NCBI GenBank assembly: GCA_028687155.1
Contig: JAQUAR010000088.1
Span: 1-6,672 of the forward strand
Direction of reading: 5' to 3'
Source of the DNA: Methylacidiphilaceae bacterium
GTDB lineage: Bacteria; Verrucomicrobiota; Verrucomicrobiia; Methylacidiphilales; Methylacidiphilaceae
Length of the DNA stretch: 6,672 nt
Position numbers and translations under genes: made by a program. Position 1 is the first letter of the stretch; the number at the start of each line of letters is the position of its first letter. A model generated the notes under the pieces. It was given only the letters and a program-made list of their open reading frames with translations, searched no databases and was not told the DNA's origin. Positions 1 to 4,987 of the stretch are shown here, piece after piece.

Positions 1-822
1 CAGGTGACGACAATCCCGGTCGGCAGATGGGTCACGCGCACCGCGGAATCGGTCGTGTTGACCCCCTGCCCTCCGTGACCGCCGGCCCGGAAGACGTCGA
101 TCCTCAAATCGGAGGGGGGGATTTCGGTCGCGACCTGCTCGTCGACCTCGGCGACGATGTCGACGGAGGCAAAGCTCGTCTGGCGCTTCCCCTGGGCATT
201 GAACGGAGAGATGCGCACCAGCCGGTGCACCCCTCTCTCTCCCTTCAAATAGCCATAGGCGTAGGCGCCTTCGATCAAAACGGTCGCTGCCTTTACTCCC
301 GCTTCCTCGCCGGCGAGAAGATCGAGAATTTCGAAACGAAAAGCATGCCGTTCCGCATACCGCTGATACATCCGGAGGAGCATGGAGGCCCAATCACAAG
401 CCTCGGTGCCGCCGGCTCCCGCATGGATGCCGAGAATGGCGTTTTTCGCATCGAGCGGGTCGGCCAGGAGCAGGCGCAGCTCCGCCTCGGCAAAGTGGGA
501 TTCCGTCTCGGACAATTCGTGGGCAAACTCTGCTTCGAGCGCGGAATCGGGCTGCTCGCCCAGCAGCTCTTCGAGGGCACGTAGATCCGCGACGCGCCGC
601 TCGAGGCTGCCTAAATCCTGCAATCGGGCCCGGATTTCCTTGCTGCGAGCGATCGTCCGTTCTGCCTCTTCCCGGTTCGCCCAGAATCCGGCGGAAGCCA
701 TGCGGCCTTCGATCTGCTGACGCTCGGCGAGAAGGTGATCGGCGTCAAAGAAACCTCCGCAGCTCGCGGAGGCGGGCTTCGAAGACAAACCACTGACTAG
801 AGCCATTCTTCTTCTCGTCCAT
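1..822 (-). CDS. prfB: Peptide chain release factor 2 (RF2), 3' end cut by window edge, expressed by +1 frameshift
   Basis: RF2 recognises UGA and UAA stop codons in the ribosomal A site and triggers release of the peptide. Translation starts at ATG 822-820 and reads 25 codons (ending ELRRFL) to an in-frame TGA at 747-745. The protein continues in the +1 frame as DADHLLAERQQ... to the window edge, about 273 residues in all. The stop-recognition tripeptide SPF falls at residues 205-207 and the catalytic GGQ at 250-252 (DNA 66-74), the same numbering as E. coli RF2. Residue 246 is Ala, not the Thr found in E. coli K-12. Other RF2 landmarks are GAGGTEACDWASMLLRMY, AYAYGYLKGERGVHRLVR and GVNTTDSAVRVTH. 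The C-terminal roughly 90 residues lie outside the window. The start choice is supported by matching E. coli's 25 codons before the UGA; no strong ribosome site precedes it. The gene is divergent from moeA. Confidence 0.96.
744..758 (-). promoter_or_regulatory. prfB programmed +1 frameshift site
   Basis: Read on the minus strand, an internal Shine-Dalgarno-like GGAGG (758-754) is followed by three bases (TTT), then CTT (750-748), the stop TGA (747-745) and C (744). This is the known bacterial RF2 autoregulation site. When RF2 is scarce the ribosome pauses at UGA and slips from CUU to UUU, then continues with GAC. When RF2 is plentiful, translation ends after 25 residues. Spacing between the internal SD and CTT is 3 nt, as in E. 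coli. Both the shift and the downstream RF2 reading frame are seen directly in the sequence; the regulation is inferred from the family. Confidence 0.94.
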
Positions 823-865
823 GATCCCAGAATATGCTTCCCTGATCGTGAGTGCAAGGGGCGGG

Positions 866-887
866 AATGGGGGTCTTCTCCCCCTTT
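866..887. other. G/C hairpin in the prfB-moeA divergent intergenic region
   Basis: GGGGG (869-873) pairs with CCCCC (880-884) around the loop TCTTCT. After one T-T mismatch, AA (866-867) pairs with TT (886-887). The hairpin sits in the 106-base gap between the two divergent starts, so it would lie in the moeA leader if transcription begins upstream of it. No long T-run follows, so a terminator is unlikely. I could not identify convincing -35/-10 pairs for either gene. Function is unknown. Confidence 0.4.
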
Positions 888-928
888 CGGCTTGCGCACG
901 GCAGACGCGAAAGGCTTTCTTGAGTGCG

Positions 929-2113
929 ATGGTGACGGCGGAAGAGGCATGGCGCATCCTGGGAAGCTTGGCGAAGCCGATCGGATCCGAACGAGCACCT
1001 TTGGCTGGTCTGTCGGGAAGGGTGCTGGCCGAAGAGGTCCGAGCGGAGTCTCCGCTTCCTCCTTTTTCCCGCGCACTGGTCGATGGATATGCCGTGCGTG
1101 CCGAAGATCTCCCCGGCACGCTTCTGGTCTGCGGGTCTTCCGAGGCGGGCCGCCCATTTTCCGGGACGCTTCTTCGAAGGCAAGCCGTGCGCATTTTGAC
1201 GGGTGCGGTGGTTCCGGAGGGAGCCACCCATGTGGTGAGGCAAGAGGAGGTCGAACATTCCGGTGAAAGGATCCGCGTGGGTTCTCCGCTCGCATCTCCC
1301 AATATCCAAACCAGGGGAGAGGATGCCAAACCGGGCGACCTTTTGCTGGCTCCGGGGAGTCGGCTCGGCCCGGGCCCGATCGGCCTCCTGGCCAGCTTGG
1401 GCAAGAGCGAGGCCTTGGTTTTTCGCCGGCCTCGACTAGCGCATCTCCTTTCCGGGGACGAGTTGGCTCCGGCAGGAGAGTCTCTACCGGTGGGGAAGAT
1501 CTATGACGTCAACGGTCCAATGATGGCCGCGCTCTGGGATCGGGGAGGCTGGGAGAGGATGGGACAGCGGTGGATCCCGGATCTTCGAGCGGAGATGGAG
1601 CGGGCGATCGAGGAGTGGATGCAGAAAGTAGACGTTCTTGTCCTGTCCGGAGGGCTGGGACCAGGCGAGGCCGATTTCGCCTCCGAGGCCTTGGCCGCTC
1701 TCGGATGTACCCTGCATTTCCATGGAGTGGGGATTCGGCCGGGGAAGCCCTTCCTTTGTGCCTCCCGGGAGCAAACCCTGATTCTGGGACTTCCCGGCAA
1801 TCCAGGTGCGCATCTGGCGCTTTTCTGGCTCTTTGTGAAGCCCTTGCTCGATGCGCTCTCCGGGATGCCGTTCGCCGTTCCCTGGCAGACCGGCCGCCTT
1901 TCTGTGGATCTCCCCTGCGATCCTCTTCCACGGGAGACCTTCTGGCCGGTGACGGTTGCCTCCGAAGAGGGATTGATCTGGCTTCACCCTTTGCCATGGA
2001 CCGGCTCGGCTTCCGTTCCCGTTCTGGCGCATACGCAAGGTTTCGCTCGGCTTCCCAAAGGGAGCGGGCGCTTTGCCGCGAAGGAACTTCTTGCCTTTCT
2101 TCCCACCACATGA
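929..2113 (+). CDS. moeA: Molybdopterin molybdenumtransferase MoeA
   Basis: MoeA inserts molybdate into adenylylated molybdopterin in the cytoplasm, the last common step of molybdenum-cofactor synthesis. From ATG 929 the protein has 394 residues, close to the usual 400 or so. Family motifs appear in order: LPPFSRALVDGYAVRAED (Asp52 matches the catalytic Asp of the DGYA motif), ILTGAVVPEGATHVV (about 89-103), IQTRGEDAKPGDLLL, SGDELAPAGE...GKIYDVN (about 175-195), the MogA-like core DVLVLSGGLGPGEAD (about 235-249), IRPGKPF, and GLPGNP (287-292), then the C-terminal beta domain. The glycine loop reads SGGLGPGEAD where most MoeA have SGGVSxGxxD. The reading frame is open upstream to 821, but that part is not MoeA-like and overlaps the prfB start. 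TTG 920 is an alternative start with a better placed AAAGG (910-914). First gene of a moeA-moaC-mogA operon. Confidence 0.94.
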   Translation: MVTAEEAWRILGSLAKPIGSERAPLAGLSGRVLAEEVRAESPLPPFSRALVDGYAVRAEDLPGTLLVCGSSEAGRPFSGTLLRRQAVRILTGAVVPEGATHVVRQEEVEHSGERIRVGSPLASPNIQTRGEDAKPGDLLLAPGSRLGPGPIGLLASLGKSEALVFRRPRLAHLLSGDELAPAGESLPVGKIYDVNGPMMAALWDRGGWERMGQRWIPDLRAEMERAIEEWMQKVDVLVLSGGLGPGEADFASEALAALGCTLHFHGVGIRPGKPFLCASREQTLILGLPGNPGAHLALFWLFVKPLLDALSGMPFAVPWQTGRLSVDLPCDPLPRETFWPVTVASEEGLIWLHPLPWTGSASVPVLAHTQGFARLPKGSGRFAAKELLAFLPTT

Positions 2114-2604
2114 AGGCCGACCCCTCCTCTCCTTCGGACTCCTTTTCCCATTTGGACGATGCCGGGCGGGCCCAGATGGTTCGAGTGACCGGAAAGGCCG
2201 ACCAGACACGCCGCGCGGTCGCGGAGGGATTCTTGCGGCTGGCTCCGGAAACGGTCGAAAAGCTCCGTAGACAAGCGCTTCCCAAGGGGGATGTTCTTAC
2301 CGTCGCGCAGGTCGCCGGCATTCTCGGAGCGAAGAAAACGGCGGAACTCATCCCCCTCTGTGATCTCCTGCCGCTCCATCACGTAGAAGTCCGCCTGACG
2401 CCCGAACGGGACCAGATTCGGATTGTCGGGGCGGCAGAAACCGTGGGCAAGACCGGTGTCGAAATGGAAGCACTCACGGCGGTGGTGGTGGCGGCCTTGA
2501 CGCTGTATGACATGTGCAAAGCGGTCGACAAGGGCATGTCGATCGAGGGGGTGCGGCTCCTCAAGAAGGAAAAGGCGTCGGTTGTGGAAAGGACGGCTTC
2601 ATGA
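2110..2604 (+). CDS. moaC: Cyclic pyranopterin monophosphate synthase MoaC
   Basis: MoaC acts after MoaA to make cyclic pyranopterin monophosphate (precursor Z). The 164-residue protein matches the usual length (161 in E. coli). It has SHLDDAGRAQMV near the N-terminus, LPKGDV with Lys59 (E. coli Lys51), GKTGVEMEALTA with Glu118 and Glu120 (E. coli Glu112 and Glu114), and YDMCKAVDKGM with Asp134 and Lys137 (E. coli Asp128 and Lys131). Two conserved positions differ. The usual LIPLCHP reads LIPLCDL, so Asp85 replaces His77. The usual MVDV reads MVRV. Its ATG overlaps the moeA stop as ATGA (2110-2113). No ribosome site is evident, so translational coupling to moeA is likely. The family assignment is secure; whether the active-site change alters activity is unknown. 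Confidence 0.95.
   Translation: MKADPSSPSDSFSHLDDAGRAQMVRVTGKADQTRRAVAEGFLRLAPETVEKLRRQALPKGDVLTVAQVAGILGAKKTAELIPLCDLLPLHHVEVRLTPERDQIRIVGAAETVGKTGVEMEALTAVVVAALTLYDMCKAVDKGMSIEGVRLLKKEKASVVERTAS
2588..2593 (+). promoter_or_regulatory. Ribosome binding site of mogA
   Basis: AAAGGA lies 7 nt before ATG 2601, inside the last codons of moaC. It supports the internal start at 2601 over the longer open frame beginning at 2514, whose extra residues are not MogA-like. Confidence 0.7.
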
Positions 2605-3098
2605 AGGTGGGCCGAATCACGCTGAGCGATCGGGCCCATACCGGCGTCTACGAAGACCAGAGCGGGCCTGAGATCGAGCGACTGGTCGAGGAGATCTTTG
2701 CCGATCGGATCGAATTTGTTCGACTGCTCCTCCCGGATGAGGAGAAGCAGATCGTCGAGGCGCTTCTCCATCTCGCCGATCAGGAGGAGTGTGCCTTGGC
2801 GCTGACCACCGGGGGGACCGGGCCCTCTCCCCGTGACGTGACTCCGGAGGCGACCCGCCAGGTAGTCCAGAAGGAGCTGCCCGGCTTCGGTGAAATCATG
2901 CGCTCCCGCTCGTACGCCAAGGTGCCTACGGCGATTCTTTCCCGGGCGACCGCCGGGATTCGCGGCCGCTGCTTGATCATCAACCTTCCGGGCCGGCCAA
3001 CCGCCGTCCGGGAATGCTTATCTCTTTTGGGGCCGGCGATTGCCGAGTGCCTGGATCATATTCGAGGCTTCCGCCCGCGACTGCGGGAGCAGCAGTAG
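2601..3098 (+). CDS. mogA: Molybdopterin adenylyltransferase (MogA/MoaB family)
   Basis: This enzyme adenylylates molybdopterin with ATP, giving the substrate that MoeA uses. The 165-residue protein has the MogA fold signatures: ITLSDRAHTGVYEDQSGP (6-23), LLPDEEKQI with Asp46, the nucleotide/pterin loop TTGGTGPSPRDVTPEAT (69-85) with the conserved Asp79, PGFGEIMR (94-101), PTAILSRATAGIRG (109-122) and the INLPGRPTAVRECL segment (127-140). It resembles E. coli MogA more than MoaB in these blocks but is shorter (165 against 195) and lacks a long C-terminal tail. Its start overlaps the moaC stop as ATGA (2601-2604). The stop is only 4 bases before the hairpin that ends a decayed IS200/IS605 element, so the last few codons could have been altered by that insertion. 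Confidence 0.94.
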   Translation: MKVGRITLSDRAHTGVYEDQSGPEIERLVEEIFADRIEFVRLLLPDEEKQIVEALLHLADQEECALALTTGGTGPSPRDVTPEATRQVVQKELPGFGEIMRSRSYAKVPTAILSRATAGIRGRCLIINLPGRPTAVRECLSLLGPAIAECLDHIRGFRPRLREQQ

Positions 3099-3102
3099 CG
3101 CT

Positions 3103-3133
3103 GAACCGCATCATGGCTAAAGCCAGGTGGTTC
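3103..3133 (-). repeat. Right-end imperfect hairpin of the IS200/IS605 element
   Basis: On the plus strand TGGC (3114-3117) pairs with GCCA (3122-3125) around the loop TAAA, with a bulged A at 3113. Then CATC (3109-3112) pairs with GGTG (3126-3129, one G-T pair), and GAAC (3103-3106) pairs with GTTC (3130-3133). The 14-base core ATGGCTAAAGCCAG recurs at 3830-3843 in the same orientation, as expected for IS200/IS605 ends, which form hairpins on the same strand. It may also act as a transcription barrier after mogA. Confidence 0.65.
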
Positions 3134-3383
3134 TAGAGAGAGTGGATCGCTCCTCGTCGGTGATCCGCTTCCCGCTCCGCTCATCCACAACCGTCTTTGG
3201 CATCTGGCAAGCGCGCTGCCAGTCCTTGGATTGCCGCATCAAGGCCAGCCGCCGGAGCGCCTCGCCTAAAGCGGCGTTGTAGATCTGGCGAGCGGCGTCG
3301 AGGCGCTTGGAGAGGGCAGCCTCATCCGTCGCGGTCGTTCGCAACGGACACTCGGCGATGAAGGAGGGAGTCTTGGCTCGCAT
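3117..3383 (-). pseudogene. tnpB: N-terminal stub of a TnpB-family (IS605 OrfB) protein
   Basis: TnpB proteins are RNA-guided nucleases carried by IS605-type elements, usually near 400 residues. Only 88 residues remain here. They look like a TnpB N-terminus: ECPLRTTATDEAALSKRLDAARQIYNAALGEALRRLALMRQSKDW. After about residue 80 the frame enters non-TnpB sequence and ends in a stop made by the right-end hairpin (TGG CTT TAG). The RuvC-like catalytic part and the zinc finger are missing, which points to an internal deletion with its junction near 3135-3150. The ATG overlaps by one base the ancestral tnpA stop (TGATG, 3385-3381). A guide-RNA (omega RNA) region is not expected to survive, because the 3' part of tnpB is gone. 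Confidence 0.75.
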
Positions 3384-3781
3384 CAGACACGCCTCTGGTT
3401 CTCAATCTACTGCTTAACCATCGCCAGCGGCGTTCCGCCAACGGTTGCAACGAAATAACTGTTGGTCGACAAAGCCGGCATCCTGCGGCGCAACGCCGGG
3501 AAGTCGCGGCGCAGAAGGGCTGACGTCCGTCCCTTGATCAGGCGCACGAGACGATGAATCCCGTACTGAGGATCGCAGCCGACAAGCAGGTGAACGTGAT
3601 CGGGCATGACCTCCATCTCGATCTGATCGGCATTCTTCTCGGCAAGTAGATCGAGGAGCACCTGCTTCCGCCGCCGTCCGATTGGCTCCAGCAACACCTT
3701 CCTCCGGTACTTCGGACACCATACGACATGATATTTGCAGGAAAATACGACGTTTCTGGTGCTGCGATACCGCACCACCAA
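3383..3781 (-). pseudogene. tnpA: IS200-type Y1 (HUH) transposase TnpA, catalytic Tyr replaced by amber stop
   Basis: TnpA moves single-stranded element copies using an HUH metal site and one tyrosine. The frame reads NVVFSCKYHVVWCPKYRRKVL, then MPDHVHLLV with the HUH motif His62-Val-His64, then NSYFVATVGG. It continues MVKQ, a TAG at 3409-3407, then IENQRRV and TGA (3385-3383). In this family the block reads VKQYIENQ, so TAG sits exactly where the catalytic Tyr (position 125) belongs. Reading through would give a normal-sized protein of 132 residues. The Trp usually before the TNSYF block is also Ser. The start is probably TTG 3781 with AGGTG about 8 nt upstream; GTG 3778 or 3775 are alternatives. 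A sequencing error at this base is the main alternative to a real nonsense mutation. Confidence 0.88.
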
Positions 3782-3817
3782 TGTTTATACACCTGTTTTG
3801 CTGCCTTGCAATCCTAC

Positions 3818-3856
3818 GCCGCTCACCCCATGGCTAAAGCCAGGGGCTTGCGCGGC
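3818..3856 (-). repeat. Left-end imperfect hairpin of the IS200/IS605 element
   Basis: TGGC (3831-3834) pairs with GCCA (3839-3842) around TAAA, with a bulged A at 3830. CCCC (3826-3829) then pairs with GGGG (3843-3846), and after an internal loop GCCGC (3818-3822) pairs with GCGGC (3852-3856). The architecture matches the hairpin after mogA, including the position of the bulged A, although the outer stem sequences differ. It lies about 45 bases upstream of the tnpA start, as expected for a left end. Confidence 0.65.
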
Positions 3857-3874
3857 GGTTTTCGGTCATCTCAC

Positions 3875-3920
3875 GAAACCCAAAAATCGCAGGCTTAGCG
3901 TACGATGGTTTCTCTTTTTT
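3875..3920 (+). terminator. Probable intrinsic terminator (plus strand)
   Basis: GAAACC (3875-3880) pairs with GGTTTC (3907-3912), and ATCG (3886-3889) pairs with CGAT (3903-3906) just inside. Five bases (CAAAA) are bulged on the 5' side. The stem is followed at once by TCTTTTTT (3913-3920). It faces the plus strand, where the only upstream genes are moeA-moaC-mogA, so it may be that operon's original terminator, now separated from it by the IS. The bulge and the 13-base loop make it imperfect. Confidence 0.45.
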
Positions 3921-3966
3921 CGTAGCGCCTCTCAGATAGATGGGCAGTGACGGATGCGGGCGAGGA

Positions 3967-4398
3967 TCATGGCGATGGGGAAGCGTCCCACGGGTTCAAG
4001 AGCGGCACGCCGGTCGGCGCGAAATCGGTAACGTTGCGGGTCACGACGGTCATGCCATGCTCCAGGGCGGTCGCTGCGATGAACGCATCACGCTCGGGGA
4101 GCGGGTCCGGCACATGAAGGGGTGCGCAGCGAAGTGCCACGGCCGTATCGACCGGCAAGGTCCGATCCGCGAATTCAGGCTGGATGTGATGATCCATCCA
4201 GGCGCGAAGCCTGGCCCCTTGAGAGGGATCGCGCCGCTCGATCCGGAGGATGCCGAGTTCGATCTCCATGAGGGTAACGGCTGAGATGTAGAACTTCGCG
4301 GAGTCCACGCTGGACAGCCAAGCGACGACATGAGCGTCGGCCTTGCCGTCGCCAGCCTTGCGCAACTCGGAAATGACGTTGGTATCGAGTAGGAACAT
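3967..4398 (-). CDS. vapC: PIN-domain ribonuclease toxin, VapC/FitB-like
   Basis: Type II toxin expected to cleave RNA with a metal-dependent PIN domain. The 143-residue protein starts MFLLDTNVISELRK (Asp5), then has TLMEIELG (Glu45/Glu47), LPERDAFIAATALEHGMTVVTRN (Asp104) and NVTDF (Asp125), ending in VPLLNPWD. The acidic residues expected of an active PIN site are therefore present. The C-terminal pattern (TRNVTDFAPTGVPLLNPW) is most like the FitB branch. Its ATG overlaps the antitoxin's TAA by one base (TAATG, 4400-4396), so the pair is translated together. No inactivating change is visible. The RNA target cannot be told from the sequence. Confidence 0.92.
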   Translation of the reverse strand: MFLLDTNVISELRKAGDGKADAHVVAWLSSVDSAKFYISAVTLMEIELGILRIERRDPSQGARLRAWMDHHIQPEFADRTLPVDTAVALRCAPLHVPDPLPERDAFIAATALEHGMTVVTRNVTDFAPTGVPLLNPWDASPSP

Positions 4399-4652
4399 TA
4401 CGAGAAATCGGCCGGGCGGGCGAGTTTCCGCGAGCGAGGCGGATCAAACTCAATGTCCGCAAGTCCTGGCATGGACAGGGCATCCACGATACTCCGGCGC
4501 TTGCCCGTGATGCGCTGGTATTCCTCGATGCTGAGCAGGACATGGGCGGGCCTGCCCCGGTTGGTGATGAACACCGGCCCTTTGGAAGCGGCTTTTTTGG
4601 CCCGGCTGGTATCCTGATTGAACTCCCTGCTGGATATGGTGGTGGCGGTCAT
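4398..4652 (-). CDS. Phd/YefM-type antitoxin of the PIN toxin
   Basis: Partner of the downstream PIN toxin. It should bind and block the toxin with its C-terminal part and repress the operon with its N-terminal part. The 84-residue protein has the Phd/YefM pattern in its first 50 residues (SSREFNQDTSRAKKAASKGPVFITNRGRPAHVLLSIEEYQRI). An acidic to basic tail follows (LADIEFDPPRSRKLARPADFS), typical of antitoxins paired with FitB-like toxins. The start at 4652 is chosen because AGGAG (4665-4661) lies 8 nt before it and because the usual family N-terminus begins there; the frame is open to 4679. It is the first gene of the bicistronic pair. Confidence 0.9.
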   Translation of the reverse strand: MTATTISSREFNQDTSRAKKAASKGPVFITNRGRPAHVLLSIEEYQRITGKRRSIVDALSMPGLADIEFDPPRSRKLARPADFS

Positions 4653-4660
4653 GGGCGGCA

Positions 4661-4665
4661 CTCCT
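4661..4665 (-). promoter_or_regulatory. Ribosome binding site of the antitoxin
   Basis: AGGAG on the minus strand with 8 nt to ATG 4652. It decides between this start and the upstream in-frame start at 4679. Confidence 0.75.
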
Positions 4666-4684
4666 GGTTGCCAGGGCAAATCGA

Positions 4685-4706
4685 TTGTGTATAAACGTTA
4701 CTACAA
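4685..4706 (-). promoter_or_regulatory. Possible operator/promoter of the toxin-antitoxin pair
   Basis: An AT-rich island in otherwise GC-rich DNA, about 33-54 bases before the antitoxin start. It holds an imperfect inverted repeat: TTGTGTA (4685-4691) against TACTACAA (4699-4706, one extra base). On the minus strand TATACA could serve as a -10 element, but no good -35 is visible. Phd-type antitoxins commonly bind such palindromes over their own promoter. The assignment is an inference from position and symmetry. Confidence 0.3.
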
Positions 4707-4761
4707 TAAGTCTTCTCTCGTCAATGCCTCTTTGCTTCCGTGGCTGCGGAGAGTGGGACAG

Positions 4762-4784
4762 CCTCCCCTCCCTAAAGGAAGAGG
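4762..4784. repeat. Hairpin resembling an IS200/IS605 end
   Basis: CCTC (4762-4765) pairs with GAGG (4781-4784), and TCC (4769-4771) pairs with GGA (4777-4779). The loop is CTAAA, and CCC and A are unpaired. The TAAA-containing loop and bulged stem recall the two IS hairpins further left, but the stem sequence is different. It ends two bases before the point where recognisable Uma2 sequence begins, so it may be the relic of another insertion that removed the rest of that gene. Confidence 0.35.
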
Positions 4785-4786
4785 GC

Positions 4787-4987
4787 TGCTGGATCTTTGA
4801 CCGCCACCAGGAAACGGTGCGGATGTTCTGGTTCGCCGAAAACGCGGAGGAGCCGGTTGCGGTCCGAAGCTTCGACGACGCGATGACGACTCCGTTCCTG
4901 CCTGGATTCGTTCTGGAGATGCCGAGGATCCGGCAGGCCCTGGCGCGGGCTGCGGTTCAGCGAACGACGGCTATACGGAATCTTTGA
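4787..4987 (+). pseudogene. C-terminal remnant of a Uma2/DUF820 family gene
   Basis: Uma2 (DUF820) proteins are PD-(D/E)XK-type putative nucleases of about 190 residues, abundant in cyanobacteria and some other phyla; their cellular role is poorly known. Only the last 66 residues remain here. CWIFDRHQETVRMFW matches the family's xYWIVDPxxxTVEVY strand, and FDDAMTTPFLPGFVLEMPRI matches the family's closing LxSPxLPGFxLxV block. Upstream sequence in this frame is not Uma2-like, so the catalytic half is missing. The frame could be read on from ATG 4685, but that segment belongs to the toxin-antitoxin promoter region and the hairpin. The call rests on short motifs. Confidence 0.55.

Larger units (their letters stand above)
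3103..3856 (-). mobile_element. Decayed IS200/IS605-family insertion sequence (about 0.75 kb)
   Basis: Two matching hairpins bracket a tnpA and a stub of tnpB, both on the minus strand in the usual order (left end, tnpA, tnpB, right end). tnpA is stopped at its catalytic tyrosine and tnpB lacks nearly all of its catalytic part, so the element cannot move by itself. It could in principle still be mobilised in trans by a related TnpA if the ends are intact. These elements make no target duplication, so the exact ends cannot be fixed from this window; the limits given are the hairpin limits and the true ends lie slightly outside. It sits just after mogA and before a probable terminator. Confidence 0.8.

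Noticed and set aside
27..584. Plus-strand frame of 185 codons in the left edge region
   Set aside because: Antisense of prfB, whose RF2 motifs are unmistakable on the minus strand.
869..884. G5/C5 hairpin as a molybdenum-cofactor riboswitch or terminator
   Set aside because: It is far too small for the known riboswitch and lacks a T-run. It is listed only as a hairpin.
821..928. N-terminal extension of moeA from ATG 821
   Set aside because: The extra 36 residues are not MoeA-like and would overlap the prfB start; family alignment begins at MVTAEEAW.
745..1404. Long minus-strand open frame of 219 codons opposite moeA
   Set aside because: Only its last 25 codons are real, as the zero-frame leader of prfB. 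The rest is the antisense shadow of moeA.
1484..2351. Long minus-strand frames opposite moeA and moaC (1484-2209 and 1509-2351)
   Set aside because: Arg/Pro/Ser-rich composition typical of antisense frames in GC-rich genes. The plus-strand genes are certain.
3783..4696. Shared 10-mer GTGTATAAAC in inverted orientation (3783-3792 and 4687-4696)
   Set aside because: One copy lies before tnpA and the other before the antitoxin. No longer similarity surrounds them, so chance is the best explanation.
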